64,000 bases of DNA, from NCBI GenBank assembly GCA_945904015.1, contig CAMDPK010000019.1, positions 1-64,000 of the forward strand, given 5' to 3'. This stretch comes from Candidatus Kuenenia stuttgartensis (lineage in GTDB: Bacteria; Planctomycetota; Planctomycetia; Planctomycetales; Planctomycetaceae). The notes below the pieces were generated by a model. It had not been told where the DNA came from and searched no databases. It saw only the letters and a list, made by a program, of their open reading frames with translations. The position numbers and the translations under genes are program-made. Shown here piece by piece: positions 43,810 through 52,853 of this stretch. Positions within the stretch are counted from its first letter, which is position 1. Each line of letters starts with the position of its first letter.

Positions 43810-44700
43810 ATGTTGCGTCGATGTCGATGGGTCGCCGTGGTGGCCATTCTGATGAGTGCCTCGGTGGCGTTTGCTCAACAACGTCCTGGTGGTGCGCAGG
43901 GTGGACGACCGGGTGGCTTTGGTGGTGGCGGTGGCTTTGGTGGTTTCGGCGGAGGCGGGAATTCCCCGTTCACTCTGGTTGCCAACGAAGCAGTGCAAAA
44001 GGAGTTGAATCTGAACGACGAGCAGGTCGGCGACGTCAAGACGCTGGGGGATAAAGTTTCCGAAGAGATGCGTTCGGCGGGTGGTGGTCGCGAAGCTTTC
44101 CAAGGCTTACAGGATTTGTCTCGCGAAGAGCGTGAAAAGAAGATGGCCGAGCTGATGGCAAAGGCCGAAGAAACGCGGAAGAAGGTCACGGAGAAATTCC
44201 AGCCGGACCTCGACAAGATTTTGGAGGCTGCGCAACGCGATCGACTGAAGCAGATTCAGATTCAGGCGGACGGTTCCCGAGCCTACCAAAACGCCGAAGT
44301 TGTGGCGGCCTTGAAGATCAGCAAAGAGCAGCAAGATAAGCTGGCCGCGATCAGCAAGGAATTCGGAGACAAGGCGCGTGAACTGTTCCCACGCGGTGGC
44401 GCAGGGGGTGGTGGTGGCGAGCGTCCGAATTTCGAGGAGATGCAGAAGAAGATGACCGAATTGAATGCGACTCGCGACAAGCAACTGGCCGAAGTGTTGA
44501 CGGCCGACCAGAAGAGCGCCTTCGAGAAGCTGAAGGGTAAGACCTTCGACGTGGCCTTGCTGCGTCCGAACTTCGGCGGCGGTCGAGGTGGTCCGGGCCA
44601 AGGTGGCGCGAATCCGGGCGGTCGTCCGCAACGTCGCCCGCAAGACGGTGACAAAAAGGCGGGCGACAAGAAGGCCGACGAGAAAAAGTCGGACAAATAA
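43810..44700 (+). CDS. Secreted Gly-rich, helix-rich protein (Spy/CpxP-like pattern)
   Basis: 296 aa from the ATG at 43810 with AAGGAGA 7 nt upstream. The signal peptide spans residues 1-22 (cut near AFAQ). A Gly/Phe-rich linker follows. The charged helical region (about 60-230) contains repeats such as ELNLNDEQVGDVKTL, LKISKEQQDKLAAI and VLTADQKSAFEKL, which match the LTxxQ-style repeats of Spy/CpxP chaperone-like proteins in spirit. The C-terminus is Gly/Pro then Lys/Asp-rich. It lies just after a two-component system. Terminator follows. Confidence 0.75.
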   Translation: MLRRCRWVAVVAILMSASVAFAQQRPGGAQGGRPGGFGGGGGFGGFGGGGNSPFTLVANEAVQKELNLNDEQVGDVKTLGDKVSEEMRSAGGGREAFQGLQDLSREEREKKMAELMAKAEETRKKVTEKFQPDLDKILEAAQRDRLKQIQIQADGSRAYQNAEVVAALKISKEQQDKLAAISKEFGDKARELFPRGGAGGGGGERPNFEEMQKKMTELNATRDKQLAEVLTADQKSAFEKLKGKTFDVALLRPNFGGGRGGPGQGGANPGGRPQRRPQDGDKKAGDKKADEKKSDK

Positions 44701-44715
44701 ACTCACTTGCCGGAA

Positions 44716-44745
44716 CGAAGGACGGGCACTCTTGCCCGTCCTTCG
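44716..44745 (+). terminator. Strong hairpin terminator after the Spy-like gene
   Basis: CGAAGGACGGGCA, loop CTCT, TGCCCGTCCTTCG: a perfect 13-bp stem starting 16 nt after the stop codon. A short T-rich stretch follows only weakly. A related GATGGGCA/TGCCCGTC hairpin is at 57048-57069, so it may also be a dispersed element. Confidence 0.6.
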
Positions 44746-44870
44746 CTGGTTTAGTTCGGCGGCAGTGCCCGACCGATTGGCTCCTTCTCGTCGGTGCGTC
44801 CTCGTGTGAATGTTCGCGCCGATTTTCTTGCCGAGTGGTGGGTATCCGCCACAATTCTTAGAGGTCTCGC

Positions 44871-46175
44871 GTGACACAACACTTCAGCAAAGCCGGGATG
44901 ATTTTGGCGTTCGCCTTCGTCGCATTTGGCGGCGGTCCTGCGGGAGAAGCCGCCGATTGGTCGCGGTTCCGTGGACCGAATGGTTCGGCGGTCAGCGACG
45001 CTCACGGGGTTCCGACTGACTGGAGTGACTCGACGAACTTGGCTTGGAAGACGGAGTTGCCAGGCCCTGGAAGTTCCAGCCCGATCATCGTCGGCGATCG
45101 AGTGTTCGTGACCTGCTATTCCGGTTATGGCACCGATCGGCGCGCGGCGGGTGATGTCAAAAAACTGCAACGACACTTGATCTGCGTGTCGTTGAAAGAT
45201 GGCAAGATTCTGTGGGACAAAGCGGTCGTCTCGAAGCAGTCCGAAGATCGGTTCGACGGTTTTATCCAGGATCATGGATACGCGACGAGCACTCCGGCAT
45301 CGGATGGAGAACAGGTCTTTGTCTTCTTCGGCAAGGCGGGCGTGCTGGCGTTTGACCTCGACGGGAAAGAACTGTGGCAGACGCCGGTCGGGACTGGCTC
45401 GGCGATGAATGGTTGGGGTTCGGGCAGCAGCCCAATCCTGTATCGCGACACCGTCATCGTGAACGCAGCGGCCGAGAGCAAGTCGCTCATCGCGCTCGAC
45501 AAGAAGACCGGCAAGGAAGCGTGGCGTACCGATGCGGACAGCATTCACGGTTCGTGGGCGACGCCGGTGCTGGTCGATGTTCCCAACGGCAAGACGGAGT
45601 TGGTGCTGAACGCTCCGTACGAGATGTGGGGCTTCGATCCCGACAATGGCGATTTCCTGTGGTTCGCCGAGGGGATTCAAGACAACACAATTTGCGGCAG
45701 TGTCGTCGCCCGCGACGGAATCGTATACGCCGTCGGTGGCCGTTCCGGTAGTGCGGTCGCGGTCAAAGCCGGAGGCCGAGATGATGTCTCCAAGTCACAT
45801 GTGGTCTGGAAGAAATCGCTCAGCAGCTATGTGCCGTCACCCGTGCTGGCGGGGGACCGCATCCTCAGTGTCAACGAGCGTGGCATTGTCGGTTGCCTCG
45901 ATGCGAAGACTGGCGAGTCGCACTTCACGCAGCGTTTGAGCAACGCTGGCGGCGTGTATGCCTCGCCGATTGTCATCGGCGGCAAGGCGTATCTGGTGTC
46001 TCGCCAAAACGGCACATTCGTGATGGACATGGGCGGCAAGGGTGAGGTGCTCTCGCAAAACAAACTCGACGACGAGACGGACTTTAACGCCAGCCCCGCC
46101 GTGGCTGACGGCAAATTGTTGCTTCGATCCAACCGCAGCCTGTACTGCATCGCGAGCAAGTCGCAGTCGAAGTGA
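44871..46175 (+). CDS. PQQ-binding-like beta-propeller repeat protein
   Basis: 434 aa from a GTG at 44871 with AGAGGT upstream. A signal peptide runs to about residue 26. The repeats carry WSRFRGPNGSA, LAWKTELPGPGSSSPIIVGDRVF and similar W-and-G blades, the PQQ-like/outer-membrane-lipoprotein WD-like propeller common in planctomycetes. No haem or dehydrogenase motif is present, so PQQ binding is not implied. Extracytoplasmic scaffold or polysaccharide-related role possible. Confidence 0.85.
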   Translation: MTQHFSKAGMILAFAFVAFGGGPAGEAADWSRFRGPNGSAVSDAHGVPTDWSDSTNLAWKTELPGPGSSSPIIVGDRVFVTCYSGYGTDRRAAGDVKKLQRHLICVSLKDGKILWDKAVVSKQSEDRFDGFIQDHGYATSTPASDGEQVFVFFGKAGVLAFDLDGKELWQTPVGTGSAMNGWGSGSSPILYRDTVIVNAAAESKSLIALDKKTGKEAWRTDADSIHGSWATPVLVDVPNGKTELVLNAPYEMWGFDPDNGDFLWFAEGIQDNTICGSVVARDGIVYAVGGRSGSAVAVKAGGRDDVSKSHVVWKKSLSSYVPSPVLAGDRILSVNERGIVGCLDAKTGESHFTQRLSNAGGVYASPIVIGGKAYLVSRQNGTFVMDMGGKGEVLSQNKLDDETDFNASPAVADGKLLLRSNRSLYCIASKSQSK

Positions 46176-46352
46176 TGAGGTGTTTCAATCAGGAAGAACG
46201 AGACTTCCTCCGAAAAGTCAGGAGTTAAGATTTTCTGAAGCGGGTTCGCTCAGACTGGTCACCAGTCGGCAGAATTATCAATCTCGCAGAATTATCAATC
46301 TCAAAGTGATGCACTCGGGAGGGGCCAAACTCCGAGAGTGTGAAAGGAATTC

Positions 46353-47021
46353 ATGAACTTGCTGTCCACACGCCGCCAATTCATGGGCGGTCTTGCTGTT
46401 GGTGTCTCCGCGTTTTCCGTCCCTGGCCTCTTTGCGGAGGAGTTGACCCGAACTCCGAAACAAACGGAGGGGCCATTCTATCCCGACAAGCTGCCGCTCG
46501 ACACCGACAACGACTTGATTGTCATCAACGACACAATCACGCCTGCGGTCGGTGAGATCACGCATCTGTCGGGGCGCATCCTCGACTCACGCGGCAATCC
46601 GATCCGCAACGCCGTTGTCGAAATCTGGCAATGCGACAATGCCGGAGCGTATCTGCATTCCAAGACGGGCAATGCCGACAAGCGTGACGGACATTTTCAA
46701 GGCTTTGGCCGTTTCCTGACGGGGCGGGCCGGAGAGTATGGTTTTCGCACGATCAAGCCAGTTCCGTATCCCGGCCGCACACCGCATATTCACGTTGCCG
46801 TCAAAGTCCCCGGCCAAGAGAAATTCGTCACGCAGTGTTACGTGAAGGGTCATCCGGGCAACGAGAAGGACGGCATCCTTCGCAGCATCCGCGACGAGAA
46901 GGCTCGTGAGTCCGTGCTCGTGGATTTCAGGCCCATCCAGGGATCGCGAGTCGGCGAACTCGCGGCGCGATTCGATGTCGTGCTCGGCGTCACGCCCGTG
47001 GATGAGCCAAAGCCAAACTGA
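46353..47021 (+). CDS. Intradiol ring-cleavage dioxygenase (protocatechuate 3,4-dioxygenase-like)
   Basis: 222 aa, ATG with AAAGGAATT upstream. A Tat-like leader (STRRQFMGGLAVGVSAF) suggests export. The catalytic iron ligands are seen: Tyr in NAGAYLHS, Tyr in KPVPYPGR, and two His in TPHIHVAVK. The TEGPFYPDKLPLDTDNDL segment and SGRILDSRGNPIRNAVVEIWQ are family hallmarks. It lies after the PQQ propeller gene on the same strand. Exported intradiol dioxygenase-like proteins are common in planctomycetes; their natural substrate is unclear. Confidence 0.88.
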   Translation: MNLLSTRRQFMGGLAVGVSAFSVPGLFAEELTRTPKQTEGPFYPDKLPLDTDNDLIVINDTITPAVGEITHLSGRILDSRGNPIRNAVVEIWQCDNAGAYLHSKTGNADKRDGHFQGFGRFLTGRAGEYGFRTIKPVPYPGRTPHIHVAVKVPGQEKFVTQCYVKGHPGNEKDGILRSIRDEKARESVLVDFRPIQGSRVGELAARFDVVLGVTPVDEPKPN

Positions 47022-47110
47022 ACTCGCCCTGGTGGAGTGGCTGGTTTGAGTGGCTGATTCGGTTTCTGTGGATTCGATCTCATTCGTCGTTCGGGCAAAG
47101 ATTCAGTGCG

Positions 47111-48061
47111 ATGAACCCGCGAAGCGAACTCTTTGAAGTCTCTGCCACATACTGGCTGATCGTGTTTGCGCTCAGTTCCGGCGTAGTCGTGGGCTATCTC
47201 TGGAGGTTTGCCTTTGGCAAACCTGACGGCTCAGGGCGGTGGCAGCGAGTCACGGCATTTGCCGCCGCGCTTGTCTTGTGTTTGACCACAGTGGACGGTC
47301 TCCATTTCACGCAGCAGAAACTCAGCACGAACTTTCGCGTGTTCGGCACGGTTGCCGTCATCGCCGTGGCGGCTGGGCTGACGTGGTTGCATCTCAGCCA
47401 CTGGAAGATGTCACGGCACCATTTTCGGCATCATCTGTCCGGCTGGTTGATCATTCTTTCATCCGTGAGTTTGCCAGGCTGGTCGTATCACCGTTTTCAG
47501 GAGCGGCTGTATCCACCCTCGAAAAAATCAATTCTGCTCTTGAGCACTCCGGGGAAGAAGAAAGAGGTCCACGAATTCGTGGCGATGACGGATCGAAATC
47601 GTCCCATTCGCGTGTATCGGATGGTGGATGATGGATCCGAACCTCTCGACGTGAATGAAGCCTTCGAAGTGAATTTCATGGAATCCACGATCCAGCGTGG
47701 TCCTGCCGATCCTGTGGCCAACTGCCACGGCTGGGTGTTCTTGAATTCGCAGTTCTTGATTCCGGGAGAGGCCGTCCAGCAAATCTTGGACGACAACGGC
47801 TACGAGACTGTTTCGGAGCCAAAGGCGGGTGACGTCATCGTGTACCGGGCTGACAATCGAGAAATTGTTCACACGGGGTTGGTTCGTGGTGTGCTCAACG
47901 ATGGCACGATTATCATCGAGAGTAAATGGGGCATCGAAGGCACCTTCTTGCACGACCCTGAGGGGACGCCGTACTCCACGGTATTTGAGTACTATCGGTC
48001 GCCTCGCCCCGACAACCGCGTGAAGATCGTCCCCGTCGATGAGTTGCCGATGGACGAATGA
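47111..48061 (+). CDS. Membrane protein with C-terminal Cys/His papain-like-looking domain
   Basis: 316 aa, ATG start. Four hydrophobic segments occupy residues about 10-130. The C-terminal domain (about 150-310) contains NCHGWVFLNSQF (Cys candidate), GDVIVYRAD, IVHTGLVRGVLNDGTIIIESKWG (His candidate, then Glu/Lys), and GTPYSTVFEYYRS. That order of Cys, GD, H-x-G and a strand with a polar residue resembles NlpC/P60 or CHAP-like papain-fold hydrolases. I cannot confirm the fold. It may be a cell-wall or peptide hydrolase tethered to the membrane. Confidence 0.65.
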   Translation: MNPRSELFEVSATYWLIVFALSSGVVVGYLWRFAFGKPDGSGRWQRVTAFAAALVLCLTTVDGLHFTQQKLSTNFRVFGTVAVIAVAAGLTWLHLSHWKMSRHHFRHHLSGWLIILSSVSLPGWSYHRFQERLYPPSKKSILLLSTPGKKKEVHEFVAMTDRNRPIRVYRMVDDGSEPLDVNEAFEVNFMESTIQRGPADPVANCHGWVFLNSQFLIPGEAVQQILDDNGYETVSEPKAGDVIVYRADNREIVHTGLVRGVLNDGTIIIESKWGIEGTFLHDPEGTPYSTVFEYYRSPRPDNRVKIVPVDELPMDE

Positions 48062-48218
48062 GCCGCACGATCGACGTCAAAGAACCTTGGCCGCAAGCGG
48101 AGAAGTCGTCCGCCCGCTAAAATTCCCGCGCCGCTGGTTCCACGGTCTGCTGACCTCGTTTGGCGGCCCCTCTCAACCACCAACACCGTGAGGCCGCCGT
48201 CCGAAAGGCGACACAAGC

Positions 48219-48620
48219 ATGTTTCAAGTCTCGCAACACATCGACTTCTGCTACGGCCACCGGCTGCTGAATTATGCAGGCAAGTGCCGCAATCTCCACG
48301 GCCACAACGGCCGTGCGGTCATCGTTCTCGCCAGCGATCACTTGGATTCGCGGGGGATGCTGATGGATTTTTCGGACATCAAAAAAGTCGTGCGGACGTG
48401 GATCGACGAGCAGCTCGATCACCGCATGATCCTGCACGAGAACGACCCGGCTCTGCCCTCCCTGCAACAGCTCGGAGAGCCACTGTTCATCATGCCGGTG
48501 AACCCAACCGCCGAGAACATCGCCAAAACGATCTTCGAGTTCACGCATTCGCAGGGCTTTCCGGTCATCGAGGTCTCGCTGTGGGAAACGCCGAACGCTT
48601 TTGCGACGTACCGCGGCTAA
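48219..48620 (+). CDS. 6-pyruvoyl-tetrahydropterin synthase/QueD-family enzyme
   Basis: 133 aa, ATG start. Zinc ligands are the His in CYGHRL (His14) and the His pair in LHGHNG. The catalytic Cys lies in GKCRNLHGH, and a Glu is in NPTAENIAK with later ETPN. The size matches QueD/PTPS. The usual roles are 6-carboxy-tetrahydropterin synthesis on the queuosine path or related pterin steps; no queuosine genes are beside it to decide. Confidence 0.85.
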   Translation: MFQVSQHIDFCYGHRLLNYAGKCRNLHGHNGRAVIVLASDHLDSRGMLMDFSDIKKVVRTWIDEQLDHRMILHENDPALPSLQQLGEPLFIMPVNPTAENIAKTIFEFTHSQGFPVIEVSLWETPNAFATYRG

Positions 48621-48747
48621 GCGCGTCGCGGCGGCAAAGATTTTTGAACAATCGCCTCAAAGTTTTCGTTCGGCCGTCGAATCACGACCGTTGAGGCCAT
48701 TTGGGCCTGCGAAAACTCTTTGACCCCGGTGAATCGGAGACACGGCG

Positions 48748-49581
48748 ATGATCAAGCAAGCGGTTTACGGTGTGGCGGCGCTCGGAGCCTTGGCGTCGTT
48801 TGTGTTTGGACGGGATGTTTGGAGCTACGCTCGGACCTGGGGCAACTCGGTTCGGCAGACGGTCAAACGAGAAGTGCCGGTGGAATTCGAGGTCACTCGC
48901 GCCCGCGAGCTGGTCGAAAACATCGTCCCGGACATTCGTAACGTCATGCACGTCATCGCGGAACAGGAAGTCGATACCGAACAGCTCACCGCCGAACTGT
49001 CGCGCAAGCGGCTGGAATTGGCCTCGCAAAAGGACGCCATTCACGCTCGCACCGCAGAACTGAAGTCGGGACAGACCACTTTCGTTTATGTCAGCCAGAC
49101 GTACTCGGCCGAGCAGGTTCGCAACGATCTCGCCAAGCGGTTTGATCGGTTCAAGATGGCCGAGGAAACGCTCAAGCGGGAGCAGCAAGTCTTGGACGCT
49201 CGGCAGAAGGCGCTCACCGCCAATCGCGAGAAGCTCGACAACCTGTTGGCCGCTAAGACCGATTTGGAATTGCAACTCGAACAGCTCGAAGCCCGGCTGA
49301 AGGCGGTCCAAGCGGCCGAAACCGTCAGCACGGTCAGCATCGACGACAGCGAACTGACACGAGCCAAAAAGCTGATCCGCGAACTCAACAAGCAAATCGA
49401 CGTGCGTGAAAAGGTCATGGCCAGCGACGGCAAGCTCACCGATTTAATCCCAGTCGAAGCGAAGCACACCGCTCCGAAAGACTTGGAATCACAAATCGAG
49501 GCGTATTTCACGCCGAAAGCCCAAACGTCCGACGCGAAATCCGAAATGAAGATCGTGAATCTCGAAAAGCTGAAGCCCTAG
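48748..49581 (+). CDS. Membrane-anchored coiled-coil protein
   Basis: 277 aa, ATG start. A short N-terminal hydrophobic segment (AVYGVAALGALASFVFG) is followed by long charged heptad-like helices (about 60-110 and 125-240, e.g. KLDNLLAAKTDLELQLEQLEARL). Such proteins recur in planctomycetes near FHA/kinase genes. It resembles, but is not, PspA (no amphipathic N-terminal helix pattern). It is followed at 55 nt by the FHA gene, so the genes 48748-53705 form a probable operon. Confidence 0.75.
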   Translation: MIKQAVYGVAALGALASFVFGRDVWSYARTWGNSVRQTVKREVPVEFEVTRARELVENIVPDIRNVMHVIAEQEVDTEQLTAELSRKRLELASQKDAIHARTAELKSGQTTFVYVSQTYSAEQVRNDLAKRFDRFKMAEETLKREQQVLDARQKALTANREKLDNLLAAKTDLELQLEQLEARLKAVQAAETVSTVSIDDSELTRAKKLIRELNKQIDVREKVMASDGKLTDLIPVEAKHTAPKDLESQIEAYFTPKAQTSDAKSEMKIVNLEKLKP

Positions 49582-49636
49582 TTGCCCGGATGAGTCGCGA
49601 TTTGAGATTTGAAATTTGTGAATTGCGAGTCTCATC

Positions 49637-50296
49637 ATGCTCAGCTTTCTCCGTCATTCACCGGTCGTCAGTCGCCCTACGACGCAAGGGGCGATGTCCG
49701 CGATCTGGATCGACGGAGTTGGCTGTTTTTGGTTGAGCCAAAAGGACCGCGTGACGATCGGTGGACCGGGGGCACCCTCCGCGAAACCGGACGACGAGAG
49801 AGAGACGGCGGACTTGGCGATCCTCTCCGACTTGAAGCAGCGTCACGCGACGATCGTGCGAAACGGCGAGGGCTATTTGCTCGAGGCGCACGGCACGGCG
49901 AGAGTTGCTGGACGCGATGTGCTCGAACGAGCTGCCCTCAATGACGGAGCGATGATTGAACTTGGCCGGAGTGTTCGCCTGAGGTTTCGACAACCGTCGG
50001 CCCTCAGTCTGTCCGCGCGGCTCGACTTCGTGAGCGATCACCGGCCAACGCAATCGGTTGATGGAGTGGTTCTGCTGGCGGACACCTGCTTGCTCGGATC
50101 GGGCGACGAGAACCACGTCGTCTGTCACGATTGGCTCGGTCAGATCTTGCTTGTGCGGCAGGGGGCGGAGTTGTGGTGCCGATCGCGGCAGGCACTGACC
50201 ATCAACGGCCATCGGCTCGGCAGCGGCCGGCGGTTGCAATCCGGCGACGTCGTGTCAGGTGAGGATTCGCGATTCAGAATCGAAATCCCCAACTGA
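49637..50296 (+). CDS. FHA-like domain protein (two modules)
   Basis: 219 aa, ATG start. Two consecutive FHA-like modules are recognisable. The first holds VTIGGPGAPS, then LSDLKQRHATIVRNGEGYLLEAHG and LNDGAMIELGRSVRLRFR. The second holds CLLGSGDENHVVCHDWLGQILLVRQGAELWCRS and GSGRRLQSGDVVSGEDSRFRIE. The S/H residue positions that read phosphothreonine are partly kept. It precedes a Ser/Thr kinase gene and may read the kinase's phosphorylated targets. Confidence 0.72.
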   Translation: MLSFLRHSPVVSRPTTQGAMSAIWIDGVGCFWLSQKDRVTIGGPGAPSAKPDDERETADLAILSDLKQRHATIVRNGEGYLLEAHGTARVAGRDVLERAALNDGAMIELGRSVRLRFRQPSALSLSARLDFVSDHRPTQSVDGVVLLADTCLLGSGDENHVVCHDWLGQILLVRQGAELWCRSRQALTINGHRLGSGRRLQSGDVVSGEDSRFRIEIPN

Positions 50297-50492
50297 TCGA
50301 GCCGTCCGGCTCATTGAAATTGGCTGTCAAGGTCATCAGGCAGCAAGCGTCCGAACTGACTGGCCGTCTTCGGTTTGGATGCTCCAGAGACGGTTTGCAC
50401 CCGAACGGCGACTAAGATTTCCACGGCTGCGGCGAATCCCGCAGCAAGGTTTTCCCAACACGGCCGGCAACGGCTGGTCAAGCAGTGAGTTT

Positions 50493-50550
50493 GTAGTTCC
50501 GCCATCAGGCGATGCGACCTTCCCAAAACGCCGCTTGGCGGCGGAACTAC
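50493..50550. repeat. GTAGTTCCGCC palindrome upstream of the kinase gene
   Basis: GTAGTTCCGCC (50493) pairs with GGCGGAACTAC (50550). A CGCC/GGCG inner pair also occurs. It ends 19 nt before the kinase start and could affect its translation or mark a transcript boundary within the 273-nt interval 50297-50569. A half-copy (GTAGTCCCGCC...CCGGCGG) is near 56909. Confidence 0.75.
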
Positions 50551-50569
50551 GAACGAAGGCAACGATGCC

Positions 50570-52804
50570 ATGAAGTTCACGTTCGCTCCCGAATCGCGGC
50601 CGCTGGACGGATTCACGATCAAGCGAGCCATCGCCCGCGGTGGTTTCGGTGAGGTTTACTACGCGCTGACCGACTCCGGAAAAGAAGTCGCGATCAAGTT
50701 GTTGCAAGACAACTTGGAAGTCGAGCTACGTGGAGTGTCGCAGTGCTTGAACCTGAAGCATCCGAATCTCGTCACGCTGTTCGACATCAAACAGGATGGC
50801 GAAGGGGACCACTGGATCGTCATGGAATTCGTTGGCGGCAAGACGCTCGACCGAGTCGTCCACGAAAACCCAAACGGACTGCCGCTCGACGAAGTGCTGG
50901 CGTGGCTGGATGGCATCGCCGCCGGTATCGGCTTTCTGCATGACCGAGGCATCGTGCATCGCGACCTGAAGCCCGCGAACATCTTTCGCGAGAACGGCAT
51001 CGTGAAAGTCGGTGACGTCGGCCTGTCAAAGTTCATCGCGCCCAGCCGCCGTTCCGCGCACACGCAAAGCGTCGGCACGGTCTACTACATGGCTCCCGAA
51101 GTCGCGAAGGGACGCTACGGCCGTGAGGTCGATGTCTATTCGCTGGCGGTGATCCTGTACGAACTGCTGACCGGCAAGGTGCCGTTCGATGGGGAGACCA
51201 CCGCCGAAATTCTGATGAAGCACCTGACCGAGCGGCCGAATCTGGCCCCGATCTCGCCCAATCTGCGTCAGGTCTTGGAGATCGCACTGGAAAAGGACCC
51301 GGAGCGCCGCACGAGCGATGTGCTGGAGTTGGCTCGCCAGTTCCGCGCGGCGGCGACCCAACAGGTCGCGAGCGAAGACTTGAAGACCGACGACAAGGTT
51401 CTCGGTGCGGAGAGCAGTCCCGACTTCCACGAAATTCACGCTGAGCGTCTCTGGATCTGTGCGCAACTGAGAGAGCTGCTGGACAAAGCCCGTGAGCTGG
51501 AGACAGCGGCGGATCGAGACCGCGCCTGGAGTCAGAAACAACCACACATCGAAGAGCTGGTGAAACAAGCTCGCGAGATTCGGACCAAAGCGTTCAATCG
51601 AGACAACAGACTTTGGGACTACTCCGCGGAAGGCACGTTTGCGTCCGTGCTCACCGTCGCCGACAAGTTCCACAAATTGGCGAGTCCTCGTTTGCCGATT
51701 CTCGATTACGCCGACACGCAGCCGTACGAGAAGCCTGCGGCTGCGAAGCCAGCACCGCAGCGACCGAGCATGTTTCCAAACCCGAAACGGCCCGCCTCGC
51801 GTTGGGAAAAAGCTTGCTACACAACGGGTCGATCGGTGAGTGGTTTGCTGTCACTTTGGCAACGCCATCCGCTGTTGCTCATCGGTGCGGCTGTGGCGAT
51901 CTTGATCTGGACGATGCCTCGTGGTGTGAGTGCCAACGTGATGTCGGCTGGTCGAGGAATGAGCTTTCTGTGGGTGGTGTTTGGTGTTGTCGTCACGATT
52001 GAGTTGTTCCGAGGAGTCTCTCGTGGAGTGGACTGGTTATTTCTACCCGAACGCTCGTCGTCAACCGAAAGTCATGGACGATCTACGGGACACGGCCATC
52101 AGCAGCCGCACCAACAGTGGAGGGCGGAGTCATCGAGCCGGCTTCACGCAGCGGCCTTCCGTGCGGTGAATCCCAACACCGTGCGAGAGATTTCGTGGCG
52201 ACGTCGAATCACCGAACTGAGTGGCTCACTGGCGACCGCTGGTTTGGCGACTGCTCTCGTGACGGCGGTCCTGGCTTACGTGACGCAGTTTTTCGGATCG
52301 ACCGCGCTCGTCGGACAGTTTGCGGCCGGCACGTTGCTTGGTTCGTGGGGCTTGTTGATTGTCAGCAAGCTGCGCGAAGGATTGCCTCGCGAACGCTACA
52401 TCGACCGCATGCTGCTGGCGGGAGTCGGCGTGTTGGTCGGAGTCGCACTGTTTCAGTTGGATGGTTGGCTGTTGATCGACTTGCCGACCGACGGTTGGTC
52501 GCAGAAGCAAAGTTTGCTGGCGATGACCAGCACTTCGTTGTCGGGCAATCCGCAGCACATCTTGGCAGAAAGTTATGTCGCGTTCTTTGCGACGTTGTTT
52601 TTCTTCCGCCGCTGGTGGTGGCACACCGATTCGTTCCGCGCACATCGCTTCCGAGTCCTCTCGGTCTGCCTGACGGCGATCGTCGGAGCACTGGCCGCCC
52701 GTGCGTGGGGCTTCCCAGTTTTGTGGGGCACTGTCTGGGCCGCGAGTCTGTCGAGCGTCGTGCAACTCGCAGCGGTGTGGACACCGCGTGAGCAACGTCG
52801 GTGA
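50570..52804 (+). CDS. Ser/Thr protein kinase with C-terminal membrane region
   Basis: 744 aa, ATG start. The kinase domain spans about 14-265: glycine loop ARGGFGEV, Lys43 in VAIKLL, HRDLKPAN (His130), DVG at 149-151 (DFG is usual, Phe to Val), and APE at 175-177. A coiled linker (about 290-360) leads to a C-terminal region with eight or so hydrophobic segments (about 425-735). The variant DVG is seen in some active bacterial kinases. The upstream FHA gene and downstream membrane gene suggest a signalling unit. Confidence 0.92.
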   Translation: MKFTFAPESRPLDGFTIKRAIARGGFGEVYYALTDSGKEVAIKLLQDNLEVELRGVSQCLNLKHPNLVTLFDIKQDGEGDHWIVMEFVGGKTLDRVVHENPNGLPLDEVLAWLDGIAAGIGFLHDRGIVHRDLKPANIFRENGIVKVGDVGLSKFIAPSRRSAHTQSVGTVYYMAPEVAKGRYGREVDVYSLAVILYELLTGKVPFDGETTAEILMKHLTERPNLAPISPNLRQVLEIALEKDPERRTSDVLELARQFRAAATQQVASEDLKTDDKVLGAESSPDFHEIHAERLWICAQLRELLDKARELETAADRDRAWSQKQPHIEELVKQAREIRTKAFNRDNRLWDYSAEGTFASVLTVADKFHKLASPRLPILDYADTQPYEKPAAAKPAPQRPSMFPNPKRPASRWEKACYTTGRSVSGLLSLWQRHPLLLIGAAVAILIWTMPRGVSANVMSAGRGMSFLWVVFGVVVTIELFRGVSRGVDWLFLPERSSSTESHGRSTGHGHQQPHQQWRAESSSRLHAAAFRAVNPNTVREISWRRRITELSGSLATAGLATALVTAVLAYVTQFFGSTALVGQFAAGTLLGSWGLLIVSKLREGLPRERYIDRMLLAGVGVLVGVALFQLDGWLLIDLPTDGWSQKQSLLAMTSTSLSGNPQHILAESYVAFFATLFFFRRWWWHTDSFRAHRFRVLSVCLTAIVGALAARAWGFPVLWGTVWAASLSSVVQLAAVWTPREQRR

Positions 52805-52853
52805 GGGATGTTCGATTTGAAATTTCAAATTTCAAATTTCAGAAGGTCATGTG

